Positions 16,745-25,775 of a DNA stretch of 64,000 nt are shown in pieces. The stretch is from an uncultured Clostridium sp. Its GTDB lineage: Bacteria; Bacillota; Clostridia; Clostridiales; Clostridiaceae. The stretch is from NCBI GenBank assembly GCA_900548455.1, contig URKQ01000018.1, positions 1-64,000 on the forward strand. The letters are read 5' to 3'. The notes under the pieces were generated by a model. The model searched no databases and had not been told where the DNA came from. It saw only the letters and a list, made by a program, of their open reading frames with translations. Position 1 is the first letter of the stretch. Every line of letters begins with the position of its first letter. The position numbers and the translations under genes were made by a program.

Positions 16745-17526
16745 AACATAAAGGAAAAATAGGAGCTAATATATATTTAGTTTTAGTATTTATATTTTTA
16801 TATGCACCAATATTTGCATTGGCATTATTTTCATTTAACGATTCAAAATCAATGGCTCGTTGGAATGGATTTACATTAAAATGGTATCAACAGTTGTTTA
16901 ATAATGATAGGATAATATCTGCCTTAATTACAACAGTGGTAGTTGCTATATTAGCATCAATTATTGCAACATTTATTGGAACTATAAGTGCTATAGGAAT
17001 AGATAGAATGAGAGGAGCAAAAAAATCCTTAATTCTAAATTTGAATTACTTGCCTGTTTTAAATCCGGATATTGTAACGGCTGTTGGGCTTATGATATTA
17101 TTTATATTTTTTAATGTAAAGCTAGGATTTGTAACTATGCTCTTAGCACATATTACTTTTAATATACCGTATGTAGTGTTGTCTGTGTTACCTAAGTTAA
17201 AACAGATGCCGGCTAATATAGAAGATGCGGCTATGGATTTAGGGGCAAAGCCAATATATACCCTTAGAAAGGTTATTTTACCTCAAATAAAACCTGGAAT
17301 AATATCAGGATTTTTAATTGCATTTACTATGTCTATTGATGATTTTATAATAAGTTTCTTTAATACTGGAAATGGAGTTACAAATTTATCTATAGAAGTA
17401 TATTCAATGGCAAAGAGAGGAATAAAACCAGAAATTAATGCGCTTTCAACGTTGATGTTTGTTACGGTTTTAATTCTATTGCTATTATCAAATAAAAAAC
17501 AGTCTGTTGTTAAGGGGGATAAGTAA
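16738..17526 (+). CDS. potC: Polyamine ABC transporter permease PotC
   Basis: The second channel subunit has 262 residues, about six membrane segments and an EAA loop (EDAAMDLGAKPIYTLRKVILPQIKPG). It starts with GTG at 16738 within the end of potB, behind AAAGGAGG. Its stop shares one base with the potD start, so all pot genes are translationally tight. Confidence 0.9.
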   Translation: MVKHKGKIGANIYLVLVFIFLYAPIFALALFSFNDSKSMARWNGFTLKWYQQLFNNDRIISALITTVVVAILASIIATFIGTISAIGIDRMRGAKKSLILNLNYLPVLNPDIVTAVGLMILFIFFNVKLGFVTMLLAHITFNIPYVVLSVLPKLKQMPANIEDAAMDLGAKPIYTLRKVILPQIKPGIISGFLIAFTMSIDDFIISFFNTGNGVTNLSIEVYSMAKRGIKPEINALSTLMFVTVLILLLLSNKKQSVVKGDK

Positions 17527-18575
17527 TGAAAAATGTAAAGAAAGTTATTGCTAGTTTCGCTGCTTGCGTTATGGCTATGACCATGCTAGTTGGATGTGGT
17601 TCAAAACCATCAAATGAAGTTTTAAATATTTATAATGTTGGAGATTACATAGATGAGTCACTTATAGAAAAGTTTCAAACTGAAACTGGGATTAAGGTTG
17701 TATATGAAACTTTTGAAACTAATGAAATTATGTATCAAAAAGTAAAAAGTGGTGGATCTAAATATGATATAGTAGTTCCTTCAGATTATATGATATCAAG
17801 AATGATTAATGAAAATTTAATTCAAAAAATAGATTATAATAATATACCTAACTATAAAAATATCGATGAAAATTTTTTAGGAGCTGTGTATGACCCTACA
17901 AATGAGTATAGTGTACCTTATTTTTGGGGAACATTTGGAATTTTGTATAATAAAACTATGGTAAATGAAGATGTAGATAGTTGGGATATTTTATGGGATG
18001 AAAAATATTCAGGAAACATTATGATGCTTGATGCTGTAAGGGATACTATGGCAATTGCACTTATGAAGTTGGGATACTCAATTAATACTACAAATGAAAA
18101 GGAATTGGATGAAGCTCAACAATTACTAGTAGATCAAAGACCGTTAGTTTTAGCTTATGCAAATGATGATGCTAAGGATAGATTATTAGGTGAAGAGGCT
18201 GCTATGGGAATAGTTTATTCAGGAGATGCAGTTACACTTATGGAGGAGAATGAAAACTTGGCTTATGCTATGCCTAAAACTGGTACTAATAAATGGATTG
18301 ATGCACTCTGTATACCAACAGATGCTGAAAATAAAGATTATGCAGAGAAATTTATTAATTTTATGCTAGAGCCAGAAAATGCTGTTCAAAATATTGATTA
18401 TATAGGTTATGCAACACCAAATAAAGCTGCATTAGAACAATTAGATGATGAAGTTAAGAATAATAAAACAGCATATCCTAGTGATGATTATCTAAAGAAA
18501 TGTGAAACATTCATTGATTTAGGGGAAAAGATTAAGCTTTATGATACTAGATGGATAGAAATTCGTTCAAACTAA
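17526..18575 (+). CDS. potD: Polyamine-binding lipoprotein PotD
   Basis: The 349-residue solute-binding protein captures spermidine or putrescine outside the cell. A signal peptide ends in the lipobox LVGC with the lipidated Cys24. The mature part has the PotD look (LNIYNVGDYIDESLIEKFQTETG, YDIVVPSDYM, PYFWGTFGI). It closes the potABCD operon and is followed by a strong terminator. Confidence 0.92.
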   Translation: MKNVKKVIASFAACVMAMTMLVGCGSKPSNEVLNIYNVGDYIDESLIEKFQTETGIKVVYETFETNEIMYQKVKSGGSKYDIVVPSDYMISRMINENLIQKIDYNNIPNYKNIDENFLGAVYDPTNEYSVPYFWGTFGILYNKTMVNEDVDSWDILWDEKYSGNIMMLDAVRDTMAIALMKLGYSINTTNEKELDEAQQLLVDQRPLVLAYANDDAKDRLLGEEAAMGIVYSGDAVTLMEENENLAYAMPKTGTNKWIDALCIPTDAENKDYAEKFINFMLEPENAVQNIDYIGYATPNKAALEQLDDEVKNNKTAYPSDDYLKKCETFIDLGEKIKLYDTRWIEIRSN

Positions 18576-18601
18576 TTAATTGTTAAAATTAGTATACTTT
18601 T

Positions 18602-18640
18602 AAAAGGTGAGTTAAAATGATTTTTAACTCACCTTTTTAT
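18602..18640 (+). terminator. Terminator of the pot operon
   Basis: A 14-bp stem (18603-18616 with 18622-18635) is followed by T residues. The rest of the 18576-18902 gap is AT-rich, with only a TATAAT at 18868-18873 that may be the -10 box for the next gene. Confidence 0.8.
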
Positions 18641-18902
18641 TGTTTTATTTTGTAGATTCATGTGATTTTTAGCAAAAAAGTATTTTCAAAATTTCAATGA
18701 AATTTTAACAACAGTATGAAAAAGTTTATTTTAAATAAAATTGCTATTTTGTACAACTGAAAATTTAAATGCACTAAAAATATAATAAAATTCAATTTAA
18801 AGAAACTATAGGTAATTTGTAACTATTTGTTATGTTAATAATATAAAAAGCATTTATAAAAATATACTATAATGAAGTTTGAATAATTAGGAGGTAAGGT
18901 AA

Positions 18903-19445
18903 ATGAATAAAGATACAGTTATTTTCGTGAGTCATTGCATTATAAACAAGTCTTCAAAAGTTAGATATTATGGAGAGAAAAAGATAACACAAGAAGAACT
19001 TAATAGAAAAGAATTTTTAAGTATAGCCTTAAAAAAGGATATATGTCTTATTCAACTACCTTGTCCAGAATTTAATATTTACGGATCTGATAGATGGGGG
19101 CATACAAAGAAGCAATTTGATAATCCTTTCTTTAGAGATAATTGTAGAAATATGCTTATACCATATATATTGCAAATGGAAGAGTACTGCAAGGAAGCAG
19201 AAAAATTCAATGTGATAGGAATAGTTGGGATTGAAGGAAGTCCAAGCTGTGGAATTAATCTTACTTGTGGAGGAAATTGGGGTGGAGAAATCTCAAGCAG
19301 GGATAACATAAAAGAGGTCGTAGAAGGAACTTTTAGATTAAATGAAAAAGGTGTTTTTATGGAAGTTCTAAAGTCTATGTTAGAAGAAAAAAATCTCAAT
19401 ATTCCAATGATAGGGTTAAGTGAAATAATCGAAAAGATAAAGTAA
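18903..19445 (+). CDS. TudS-related putative desulfidase, paralogue 1
   Basis: The 180-residue protein resembles the DUF523/TudS group, in which three Cys hold a 4Fe-4S cluster that accepts sulfur from thio-compounds such as thiouracil. The three expected cysteines are C12 (VSHC), C54 (LPCPE) and C116 (SPSCG). It matches the clostridial TudS-related subfamily that I recall from C. difficile annotation. It starts behind AGGAGG and is followed after 19 bases by the ABC transporter ATPase, so it is the first gene of that operon. The substrate is unknown. A close paralogue lies at 23888. Confidence 0.75.
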   Translation: MNKDTVIFVSHCIINKSSKVRYYGEKKITQEELNRKEFLSIALKKDICLIQLPCPEFNIYGSDRWGHTKKQFDNPFFRDNCRNMLIPYILQMEEYCKEAEKFNVIGIVGIEGSPSCGINLTCGGNWGGEISSRDNIKEVVEGTFRLNEKGVFMEVLKSMLEEKNLNIPMIGLSEIIEKIK

Positions 19446-19464
19446 ATGGATTGAGGTGACAGGG

Positions 19465-20514
19465 GTGAAGATAAGTCTAAAGAATTTAACAAAAAAATTC
19501 AAAGAGTTAACTGCTGTTGATAATTTAAATATTGAAATTGAAGAAGGCAGTTTAGTTTGTCTTCTAGGGCCTAGTGGGTGTGGAAAAAGTACGACTCTGT
19601 CAATGATAGCAGGATTAGAAAAACCTACAGCTGGGGAGATATATTTTGATGAAAGGTGTGTAAATGATATAGAGGCTGAATATAGGGATATTGGTATGGT
19701 TTTTCAAGATTATGCTCTATATCCACATATGACCGTGATGGAAAATATAGCATTTCCACTAAAGATGAGAAAGTATAAAAAAGAAGAACGTATTAAAAGC
19801 GTTAAAGAAGTAGCAAATATTCTTCAAATTGAAAACCTTTTAGATAGAAAGCCAGCTAAGTTATCGGGAGGTCAACAACAAAGAGTAGCAATTGCAAGAG
19901 CTCTAGTGAAGAATCCTAAGATATTACTTTTAGATGAGCCTCTTTCTAATTTAGATGCTAGACTTAGGATTGAGTTAAGGGAAGAGATTCGTAATATTCA
20001 AAGGAAGTTGCAAATTACAACGATTTTTGTAACTCATGACCAAGAAGAAGCACTAAGTATTTCAGATAAAATTTTATTACTTGATTATGGTGTAATGCAA
20101 CAATATTCAACGCCAAAGGAAATGTACATGAAACCTAAAAATAAGTTTGTCGCAGGGTTTTTAGGAAATCCTCCTATGAATTTTATGAATGCAACTTATA
20201 GAGAAAATAAAATTTTTTTACTAAATAATGATGAAGAAGTAGAGTTATTTTATAAAAATATTCACATAGCAAATAATGAAAGTGTAAATGAATGTAAGGT
20301 AGGGATTAGACCAGAAGATATTATAATATCTTCTGAAGGAAAAGGAATTAAAGGTGAAGTAGTCAGTTTACAGACTTTAGGTAAAGAAGTTTATGTGAAT
20401 TTGAAGGTTTGTGATAATTTGCTAACAGCATGTACAAATTGGGAAACCAATTATGAAGTCGGAGAAAAGGTATACATCCAAGCTAAGCGTGTCCATATTT
20501 TTAGGATACTTTAA
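19465..20514 (+). CDS. ABC transporter ATPase, UgpC/MsmX family
   Basis: This 349-residue ATPase powers the importer encoded in the next three genes. Walker A (GPSGCGKST), LSGGQQQR, LLLDEPLSNLDARL and THDQEEA are intact, and the C-terminal TOBE-type domain is present. The class serves glycerol-3-phosphate and oligosaccharide importers. GTG 19465 is chosen because GAGGTGA sits five bases before it; the in-frame GTG at 19456 is part of that site. Confidence 0.88.
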   Translation: MKISLKNLTKKFKELTAVDNLNIEIEEGSLVCLLGPSGCGKSTTLSMIAGLEKPTAGEIYFDERCVNDIEAEYRDIGMVFQDYALYPHMTVMENIAFPLKMRKYKKEERIKSVKEVANILQIENLLDRKPAKLSGGQQQRVAIARALVKNPKILLLDEPLSNLDARLRIELREEIRNIQRKLQITTIFVTHDQEEALSISDKILLLDYGVMQQYSTPKEMYMKPKNKFVAGFLGNPPMNFMNATYRENKIFLLNNDEEVELFYKNIHIANNESVNECKVGIRPEDIIISSEGKGIKGEVVSLQTLGKEVYVNLKVCDNLLTACTNWETNYEVGEKVYIQAKRVHIFRIL

Positions 20515-20529
20515 TTGGAGGTTAAAATT

Positions 20530-21420
20530 ATGAAAAAGTTTACACTGAAAAATAATGAAGTAAGAGCAGTTTTATATTTATTACCAGCATTAATCATAAT
20601 AGGAATATTTCAATTTTATCCTATATTTAAATCTTTTATGATGGGATTTTATACTAAATTTGACTACTTAACAGATACGGTATATGAAACTGGAATTGAT
20701 AACTTTATATATGTACTAAAAGATCCAGAATTTTTGCTGGCTATAAAGAATACTTGTGTATTTACTTTTATAGCTGCTCCATTAGGAATTTTAGTGGCGC
20801 TGATTATTGCATTAATATTAAATTCTAATATCAGATTTAAAAAATTTTTTAGAAGTTCTTACTTTTTACCTTTTGTAACATCTACCACAGCAGTTTCAGT
20901 GGTATGGAGATGGATGTTAAATAAAGATTATGGAATAGTAAATGCAATATTAAAGACTTTTGGTATGGCAAAGATAGCGTGGCTTACAGACCCAAAGATG
21001 ACAATACCAATATTAATAGCTTTAAGTGTGTGGAAGGGCCTAGGGTATAAGATAATTATTATTTTAGCAGGTTTACAAAGTGTAGATAGTAGATATGAGT
21101 TAGCGGGAAGAATAGATGGGGCATCAAAGCTTCAACGACTATGGCATATTACTCTTCCTATTATTAAGCCAACAATAGTATTTTTATCAATTACTTCTCT
21201 TATAGGCTCCTTTAAAATATTTGATGAAGTATATGTACTATATAGTCAACAACCTGGGCCATTACAAAGTGGACTTACAATTGTTTATTATATATTTGAT
21301 AAATTCTATAGACATTGGGAATTTTCAAAGGCTTCAGCTGCAGCTTTTATATTATTTATGATGATATTAATAGTTACAATTATTCAGTTCGTATTTGCAG
21401 CTAGAAATAAGGAGGAATAG
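20530..21420 (+). CDS. ABC transporter permease, UgpA/MalF family
   Basis: The 296-residue membrane protein has about six hydrophobic segments and an EAA loop (YELAGRIDGASKLQRLWHITLPIIKP) of the sugar-type permease family. It forms the channel with the next gene product. ATG 20530 has GGAGG eight bases upstream; the TTG at 20515 overlaps that site and is rejected as start. Confidence 0.88.
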   Translation: MKKFTLKNNEVRAVLYLLPALIIIGIFQFYPIFKSFMMGFYTKFDYLTDTVYETGIDNFIYVLKDPEFLLAIKNTCVFTFIAAPLGILVALIIALILNSNIRFKKFFRSSYFLPFVTSTTAVSVVWRWMLNKDYGIVNAILKTFGMAKIAWLTDPKMTIPILIALSVWKGLGYKIIIILAGLQSVDSRYELAGRIDGASKLQRLWHITLPIIKPTIVFLSITSLIGSFKIFDEVYVLYSQQPGPLQSGLTIVYYIFDKFYRHWEFSKASAAAFILFMMILIVTIIQFVFAARNKEE

Positions 21421-21422
21421 AT

Positions 21423-22265
21423 ATGAAGTTTAAAGTTAAAAAAAGCAAAGAAAATATTTTAAAAATCATATCATATCTTATTATAGTAGTAGGTTTAATA
21501 TGGGTGCTGCTACCTTTTATATGGATGATGCTTACAGCATTAAAACCAGCAAATGAGGTTTTATCAATGCCACCTAAATGGATTCCATCAGAATTTAAAT
21601 GGGGTAATTTTAGGGAAGCACTTAAAGCAGCTCCATTTGAAAAGTATTTAATAAATAGTGTTATTGTAGCTACCTGTGTAACTTTAGGGGAATTACTAAC
21701 CACAATTTTAGCTGCATATGCTTTTGCCTATATACCCTTTAAATTTAAAAATACTTTATTTGTAATTTTAATTGCAACCATGATGGTACCAAGTGATATT
21801 TTGATGATACCTAACTATGTAACTCTTAGTAAGTTAGGTTGGATAAATACATATAAGGCCCTTATTATTCCATGGTGTGCCAGTATTTTTTCTATATTTT
21901 TATTGAGGCAGCAGTTTTCCTCTGTGCCAAAATCATACTATAAATCAGCGAAAATGGATGGATGTTCAGATTTTAGATATTTATTTACTATTTTAGTGCC
22001 TATATCAATGCCAACAATAGTTTCTATTTCAATATTAAAGTTTATTAATTGCTGGAATTCATATATGTGGCCACTGATCGTGACAAATACAAAGGAGATG
22101 AGAACTCTTCCTGTAGCACTAGCTGCATTCTCAACAGAATCAGGAACGAGATATCATATACTTATGGCTTTTTCTGTGCTTATGGTAGCACCAATAATAG
22201 TAATGTATTTATTTACTCAAAAGTACATTATTAAGGGTGTTAGTAAATCAGGATTAAAGGGGTAA
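21423..22265 (+). CDS. ABC transporter permease, UgpE/MalG family
   Basis: The 280-residue partner permease has about six membrane segments and the loop SYYKSAKMDGCSDFRYLFTILVPISMP that contacts the ATPase. It begins two bases after the previous gene behind AAGGAGG. Order (ATPase, two permeases, binding protein) is that of a complete importer. Confidence 0.88.
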   Translation: MKFKVKKSKENILKIISYLIIVVGLIWVLLPFIWMMLTALKPANEVLSMPPKWIPSEFKWGNFREALKAAPFEKYLINSVIVATCVTLGELLTTILAAYAFAYIPFKFKNTLFVILIATMMVPSDILMIPNYVTLSKLGWINTYKALIIPWCASIFSIFLLRQQFSSVPKSYYKSAKMDGCSDFRYLFTILVPISMPTIVSISILKFINCWNSYMWPLIVTNTKEMRTLPVALAAFSTESGTRYHILMAFSVLMVAPIIVMYLFTQKYIIKGVSKSGLKG

Positions 22266-22345
22266 GGTTGAGTTTTAATAAGTACAAGCTATCAATTTAA
22301 ATTAACATATATAATATTTCTTGAAATGAAAGGAAGGAAATTAAA

Positions 22346-23704
22346 ATGAACAAAAAAATGTTATCACTATTGCTAGTGGGATCAATTGCAGTTACGTCTT
22401 TAGTAGGATGTAGTAATAAAGGTGGAGAAGTAAAGCAAGAAGAACCAGCTGCAAAGCAAGAAGCTAATTCACAATTAGATACAAAAGTTACAGAACCTGT
22501 AGAAATTACTTTTTGGCATGCTATGGGTGGAAGTAATGAAGAAGCTATTAAAAAGATCACAGATGATTTCATGGCTAAAAATTCAAATGTAACTGTAAAA
22601 TTAGAAAATCAAGGAAAGTATACAGATTTATTTGATAAATTAATGGCTTCAGCTAAGGCTGATCAATTACCTACTATAACTCAAGTTTATTCTAACCGTT
22701 TATCTTGGTACATATCTAAAGGTTTAGTAGCAGATTTAACTACATATATGGATGATAAAGAAACAGGATTTACTGAAGAAGATTATAAAGATATTCCTGA
22801 AATGTTCTTTAATGATGGGATTTGGAATGATAAACAATATGCTATGCCATTTAATAAAAGTCAAATGGTTCTATACTATAATGTAGGTATGTTTAAGGAT
22901 GCAGGAATTGAAGTGCCTAAAACTTGGGAAGAATGGTCAGCTGCAGCAGAAAAATTAACAGTAGATAAAGACGGAGATGGAGAACCAGACGTTTATGGTT
23001 GTGTATTCGCTAATAATTTATCAACTGATATTGCACCTTGGTTAAAACAAGCTGGTGGTGCAACTATGAATGAAGAAACTAATGAGATTTATTTTAATAC
23101 ACCTGAAACTAAAGAAGCTGTTGAATTCTTAAATGGTATGATGCAAGATAAAAATGCTCGTTTAGCTGGAGATGATAAAAATGCTAATATACCACTACAA
23201 GATGGACGTGCAGCTATGTGTGTAGCATCAACTTCAGCACTTCCTTATCTAGAAGAAGGAACTATGGAAGGAATTGAAATCAATGCTGCAGCATTGCCAG
23301 CACATAAAACAAATGATCAATTATACTATGGAACTAATGTAGCTGTGTTTAATTCAGCAACGGATATGCAAAAACAAGCTGCATGGGAATATATTAAGTT
23401 TTTAACTAACACAGAAAACACTGCTTATTTTGCAGCTCAAACAGGTTACATTCCAGTAAGAAAATCTGCACAACAAGATCCAGTTTTTAAAGCTGTATTA
23501 GATGAAAAACCAATAAAACAACTTTCATTTGATTGTATGGATGAAGGATTCCAAGGCACAAGAAACATTGGTGGTATAAATGCACTTGATGAACTTGGAA
23601 AGCAATTAAACTTGGTATTTAGTGGAGAAAAATCTGTAGATGATGCCTTAAAGGATGCTCAAACTAATGCAGAAAAAGCTATGGAAGATGCTAGAAATAA
23701 TTAG
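22346..23704 (+). CDS. Extracellular solute-binding lipoprotein, UgpB-like
   Basis: The 452-residue protein has a lipoprotein signal peptide with lipobox LVGC (Cys22) and a family-1 binding-protein fold. ITFWHAMGGSNEEAI, a GKYTDL segment, TQVYSNR and TGYIPVRKSA resemble UgpB, which binds glycerol-3-phosphate or glycerophosphodiesters, so that class of ligand is the best guess. An 80-base gap with AAGGAAGG separates it from the permeases, and a terminator follows. Confidence 0.85.
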   Translation: MNKKMLSLLLVGSIAVTSLVGCSNKGGEVKQEEPAAKQEANSQLDTKVTEPVEITFWHAMGGSNEEAIKKITDDFMAKNSNVTVKLENQGKYTDLFDKLMASAKADQLPTITQVYSNRLSWYISKGLVADLTTYMDDKETGFTEEDYKDIPEMFFNDGIWNDKQYAMPFNKSQMVLYYNVGMFKDAGIEVPKTWEEWSAAAEKLTVDKDGDGEPDVYGCVFANNLSTDIAPWLKQAGGATMNEETNEIYFNTPETKEAVEFLNGMMQDKNARLAGDDKNANIPLQDGRAAMCVASTSALPYLEEGTMEGIEINAAALPAHKTNDQLYYGTNVAVFNSATDMQKQAAWEYIKFLTNTENTAYFAAQTGYIPVRKSAQQDPVFKAVLDEKPIKQLSFDCMDEGFQGTRNIGGINALDELGKQLNLVFSGEKSVDDALKDAQTNAEKAMEDARNN

Positions 23705-23727
23705 TATAAAACTATATTTATAATAGG

Positions 23728-23766
23728 AGCTGTAGCACTATATAATTAGTGCTATAGCTTCTTTTT
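23728..23766 (+). terminator. Terminator of the Ugp-like operon
   Basis: A 13-bp stem with one G-U pair (23728-23740 with 23747-23759) precedes a short T run. Confidence 0.75.
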
Positions 23767-23887
23767 ATGGAGTTGAAACCTTATTATTAATAGATAAATT
23801 GTACTAATTGTTATTTATAATTTTACCAATACTATTTATTTTTTTGTATTATAATGTGGTCAAAGAAGTAGAAAGTAGGAGTGGCAT

Positions 23888-24487
23888 ATGGATAAAATTA
23901 AAGTAATTTTCGTAAGTCATTGCATCTTAAATAGGGCAGCAAAGGTTTCTTATAGAGGAAATAAAAATACACTAGGTGAAGAAGTAATTCGAAGAAAATT
24001 AATAGATGCTGCCTTAGATAATAGTGTTTGTATTGTTCAATTGCCTTGCCCAGAATTTAATATATATGGAGCTAATAGATGGGGGAATACAAAAGAACAA
24101 TTCGATAATCCATTTTTTAAAGAAAATTGTAAAAGGATGCTTGAAACGTATATACTTCAAATGGAAGAATATATAAATAAAAAGGATAAGTTTGAGATAT
24201 TGGGTATAGTTGGTATAGATGGAAGTCCTAGCTGCGGGATAAACTTTACATGTAGTGGCGATTGGGGTGGAGAAATAAGTAGTAGATGTGATTTAGATGA
24301 TGCGATTAGGTCTATGCATAAGATTAATGAAAAGGGAATTTTTATGGAAATGGTTGAAAAAATGCTTTTAGATAGAGGTGTAGAAATTCCTATGTATACA
24401 ATGGGAAAAGCAATAAAATTCCTAAATAAGATGAAAGAAGATAATACTGATAATTATTCAGTTTATAATCTTCAATGTATTAATTAA
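23888..24487 (+). CDS. TudS-related putative desulfidase, paralogue 2
   Basis: This 199-residue protein is a close relative of the product of 18903-19445; more than half of the residues look identical. C12, C54 and C116 fall at exactly the same positions, within VSHC, LPCPE and SPSCG. It differs mainly by a C-terminal extension of about 20 residues. It has its own leader (TATAAT at 23850-23855) and AGTAGGAG ribosome binding site, so it is likely transcribed apart from the ABC operon. Possible role: sulfur removal from a thio-substrate; not shown. Confidence 0.75.
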   Translation: MDKIKVIFVSHCILNRAAKVSYRGNKNTLGEEVIRRKLIDAALDNSVCIVQLPCPEFNIYGANRWGNTKEQFDNPFFKENCKRMLETYILQMEEYINKKDKFEILGIVGIDGSPSCGINFTCSGDWGGEISSRCDLDDAIRSMHKINEKGIFMEMVEKMLLDRGVEIPMYTMGKAIKFLNKMKEDNTDNYSVYNLQCIN

Positions 24488-24620
24488 AGGAAGTTATGGC
24501 AAATGTGGATAATTAGCTTTATTATTACATTTAATCATACTATAATGTAGATATGAGAAAATTTAAACTTTTTTTACAATAGTAAAATTAGTTCTACTTA
24601 AAAAACATAGGAGGGGTATT

Positions 24621-25655
24621 ATGATATCAGTAAATAAGGAAAATGTAATGAATACAGCTAAAAAATTATTACTAACTGATAGTCCAACAGGCTTTTGCTT
24701 TGATGTTATAGAAATGATTGGCTCTTGGGCTAAAGAGATGGGATATCCATTTGAGACTACAGTTAAAGGTTGCGGTGTAATAACTGTAGAAGGAAAATCA
24801 AATGATAAGGTTATAGGATTATCTGCCCATGTAGATACATTAGGTGCAATGGTAAGATCTATTACATCAGATGGAACTTTGAAATTCACTCTTTTAGGAG
24901 GACCAATAGTTCCTACTTTAGATGCAGAGTATTGTAAAGTTAGAACTAGAGAAGGAAAGATATATACAGGGACATTTCTAAGTACAAGCCCTGCTGCACA
25001 TGTTTTTGATGATGCAAAGAGCAAAGTTAGAGATCCTAAAAATATGGAAGTAAGGTTAGATGAAGTAGTAAAATCTAAAGAAGATGTAGAAAAGCTAGGA
25101 ATATGTCCAGGAGATTTCATATTTATAGATCCTAAAACAACTGTTACAGAAAGTGGATTCTTAAAATCAAGATTTATTGATGATAAGGGTAGTGTTACTT
25201 GCTTAATGAATTTACTTCATATTTTAAGCAGTGAAAAAATTGTTCCTACCTATACTACAAAGGTATTTATTTCAGTATACGAGGAAGTTGGACATGGTTC
25301 AGCATATATTCCACAAGATATTACTGAAATGATAGCAGTTGATATGGGATGTATTGGTGATGATCTAACTTGTACAGAATATGACGTATCAATATGTGCT
25401 AAGGATTCAAATGGACCATATGACTATCATATGACTACTGATCTTATTAATTTAGCAAAAGCTAATGATATTAAATTTGCAGTTGACATTTATCCTTATT
25501 ATGGTTCAGATGTAGGAGCTGCTTTAAGTGCTGGGAACAATATAAAGGGAGCTTTAATAGGACCTGGTGTACATGCATCACATGGTATGGAAAGAACTCA
25601 TTATACAGCATTAGAAGGAACAATTAAGCTGTTATACGCTTATTTAACTAGATAG
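24621..25655 (+). CDS. M42 family metallo-aminopeptidase
   Basis: The 344-residue cytosolic enzyme belongs to the M42 (FrvX/PepA-type) family of dinuclear-metal aminopeptidases that trim peptides. The metal ligands are visible in SAHVDTLGAM, FIDDKGSV, the catalytic EEVGHGS, AVDMG and the late VHASHGMERTH. AGGAGGGG precedes the ATG. The stop codon is directly followed by a left-arm copy of the dispersed repeat. Confidence 0.88.
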   Translation: MISVNKENVMNTAKKLLLTDSPTGFCFDVIEMIGSWAKEMGYPFETTVKGCGVITVEGKSNDKVIGLSAHVDTLGAMVRSITSDGTLKFTLLGGPIVPTLDAEYCKVRTREGKIYTGTFLSTSPAAHVFDDAKSKVRDPKNMEVRLDEVVKSKEDVEKLGICPGDFIFIDPKTTVTESGFLKSRFIDDKGSVTCLMNLLHILSSEKIVPTYTTKVFISVYEEVGHGSAYIPQDITEMIAVDMGCIGDDLTCTEYDVSICAKDSNGPYDYHMTTDLINLAKANDIKFAVDIYPYYGSDVGAALSAGNNIKGALIGPGVHASHGMERTHYTALEGTIKLLYAYLTR

Positions 25656-25704
25656 GCTCTATAGTAAAATAGAGTGATAGAATATACAAGTTATGCATTT
25701 ACAG
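25656..25704. repeat. Dispersed repeat, left-arm copy C
   Basis: The sequence matches the left 40 bases of the full element at 9972, including GTGATAGAA and TACAAGTTATGC. The terminal hairpin is CTCTAT/ATAGAG, while the full copy has CTGTA/TACAG: paired bases differ but pairing is kept. It begins at the base after the M42 stop codon, and the rest of the element is missing apart from GCATTTACAGT, which resembles the complement of the right end. Confidence 0.65.
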
Positions 25705-25720
25705 TGAAGAATGGAAGAAA

Positions 25721-25765
25721 GAAGGGCTGTGATACTAATATATAGTGTCACAGCCCTTCCTTTTA
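25721..25765. terminator. Bidirectional terminator between M42 peptidase and chemoreceptor
   Basis: A perfect 17-bp stem (25721-25737 with 25743-25759) lies between convergent genes and can end both transcripts. Confidence 0.8.
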
Positions 25766-25775
25766 ATGAGGCACT

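Noticed and set aside
24563..25120. 185-codon minus-strand frame opposite the M42 peptidase gene
   Set aside because: It is a shadow of the well-supported peptidase gene, with no ribosome binding site or recognisable product.
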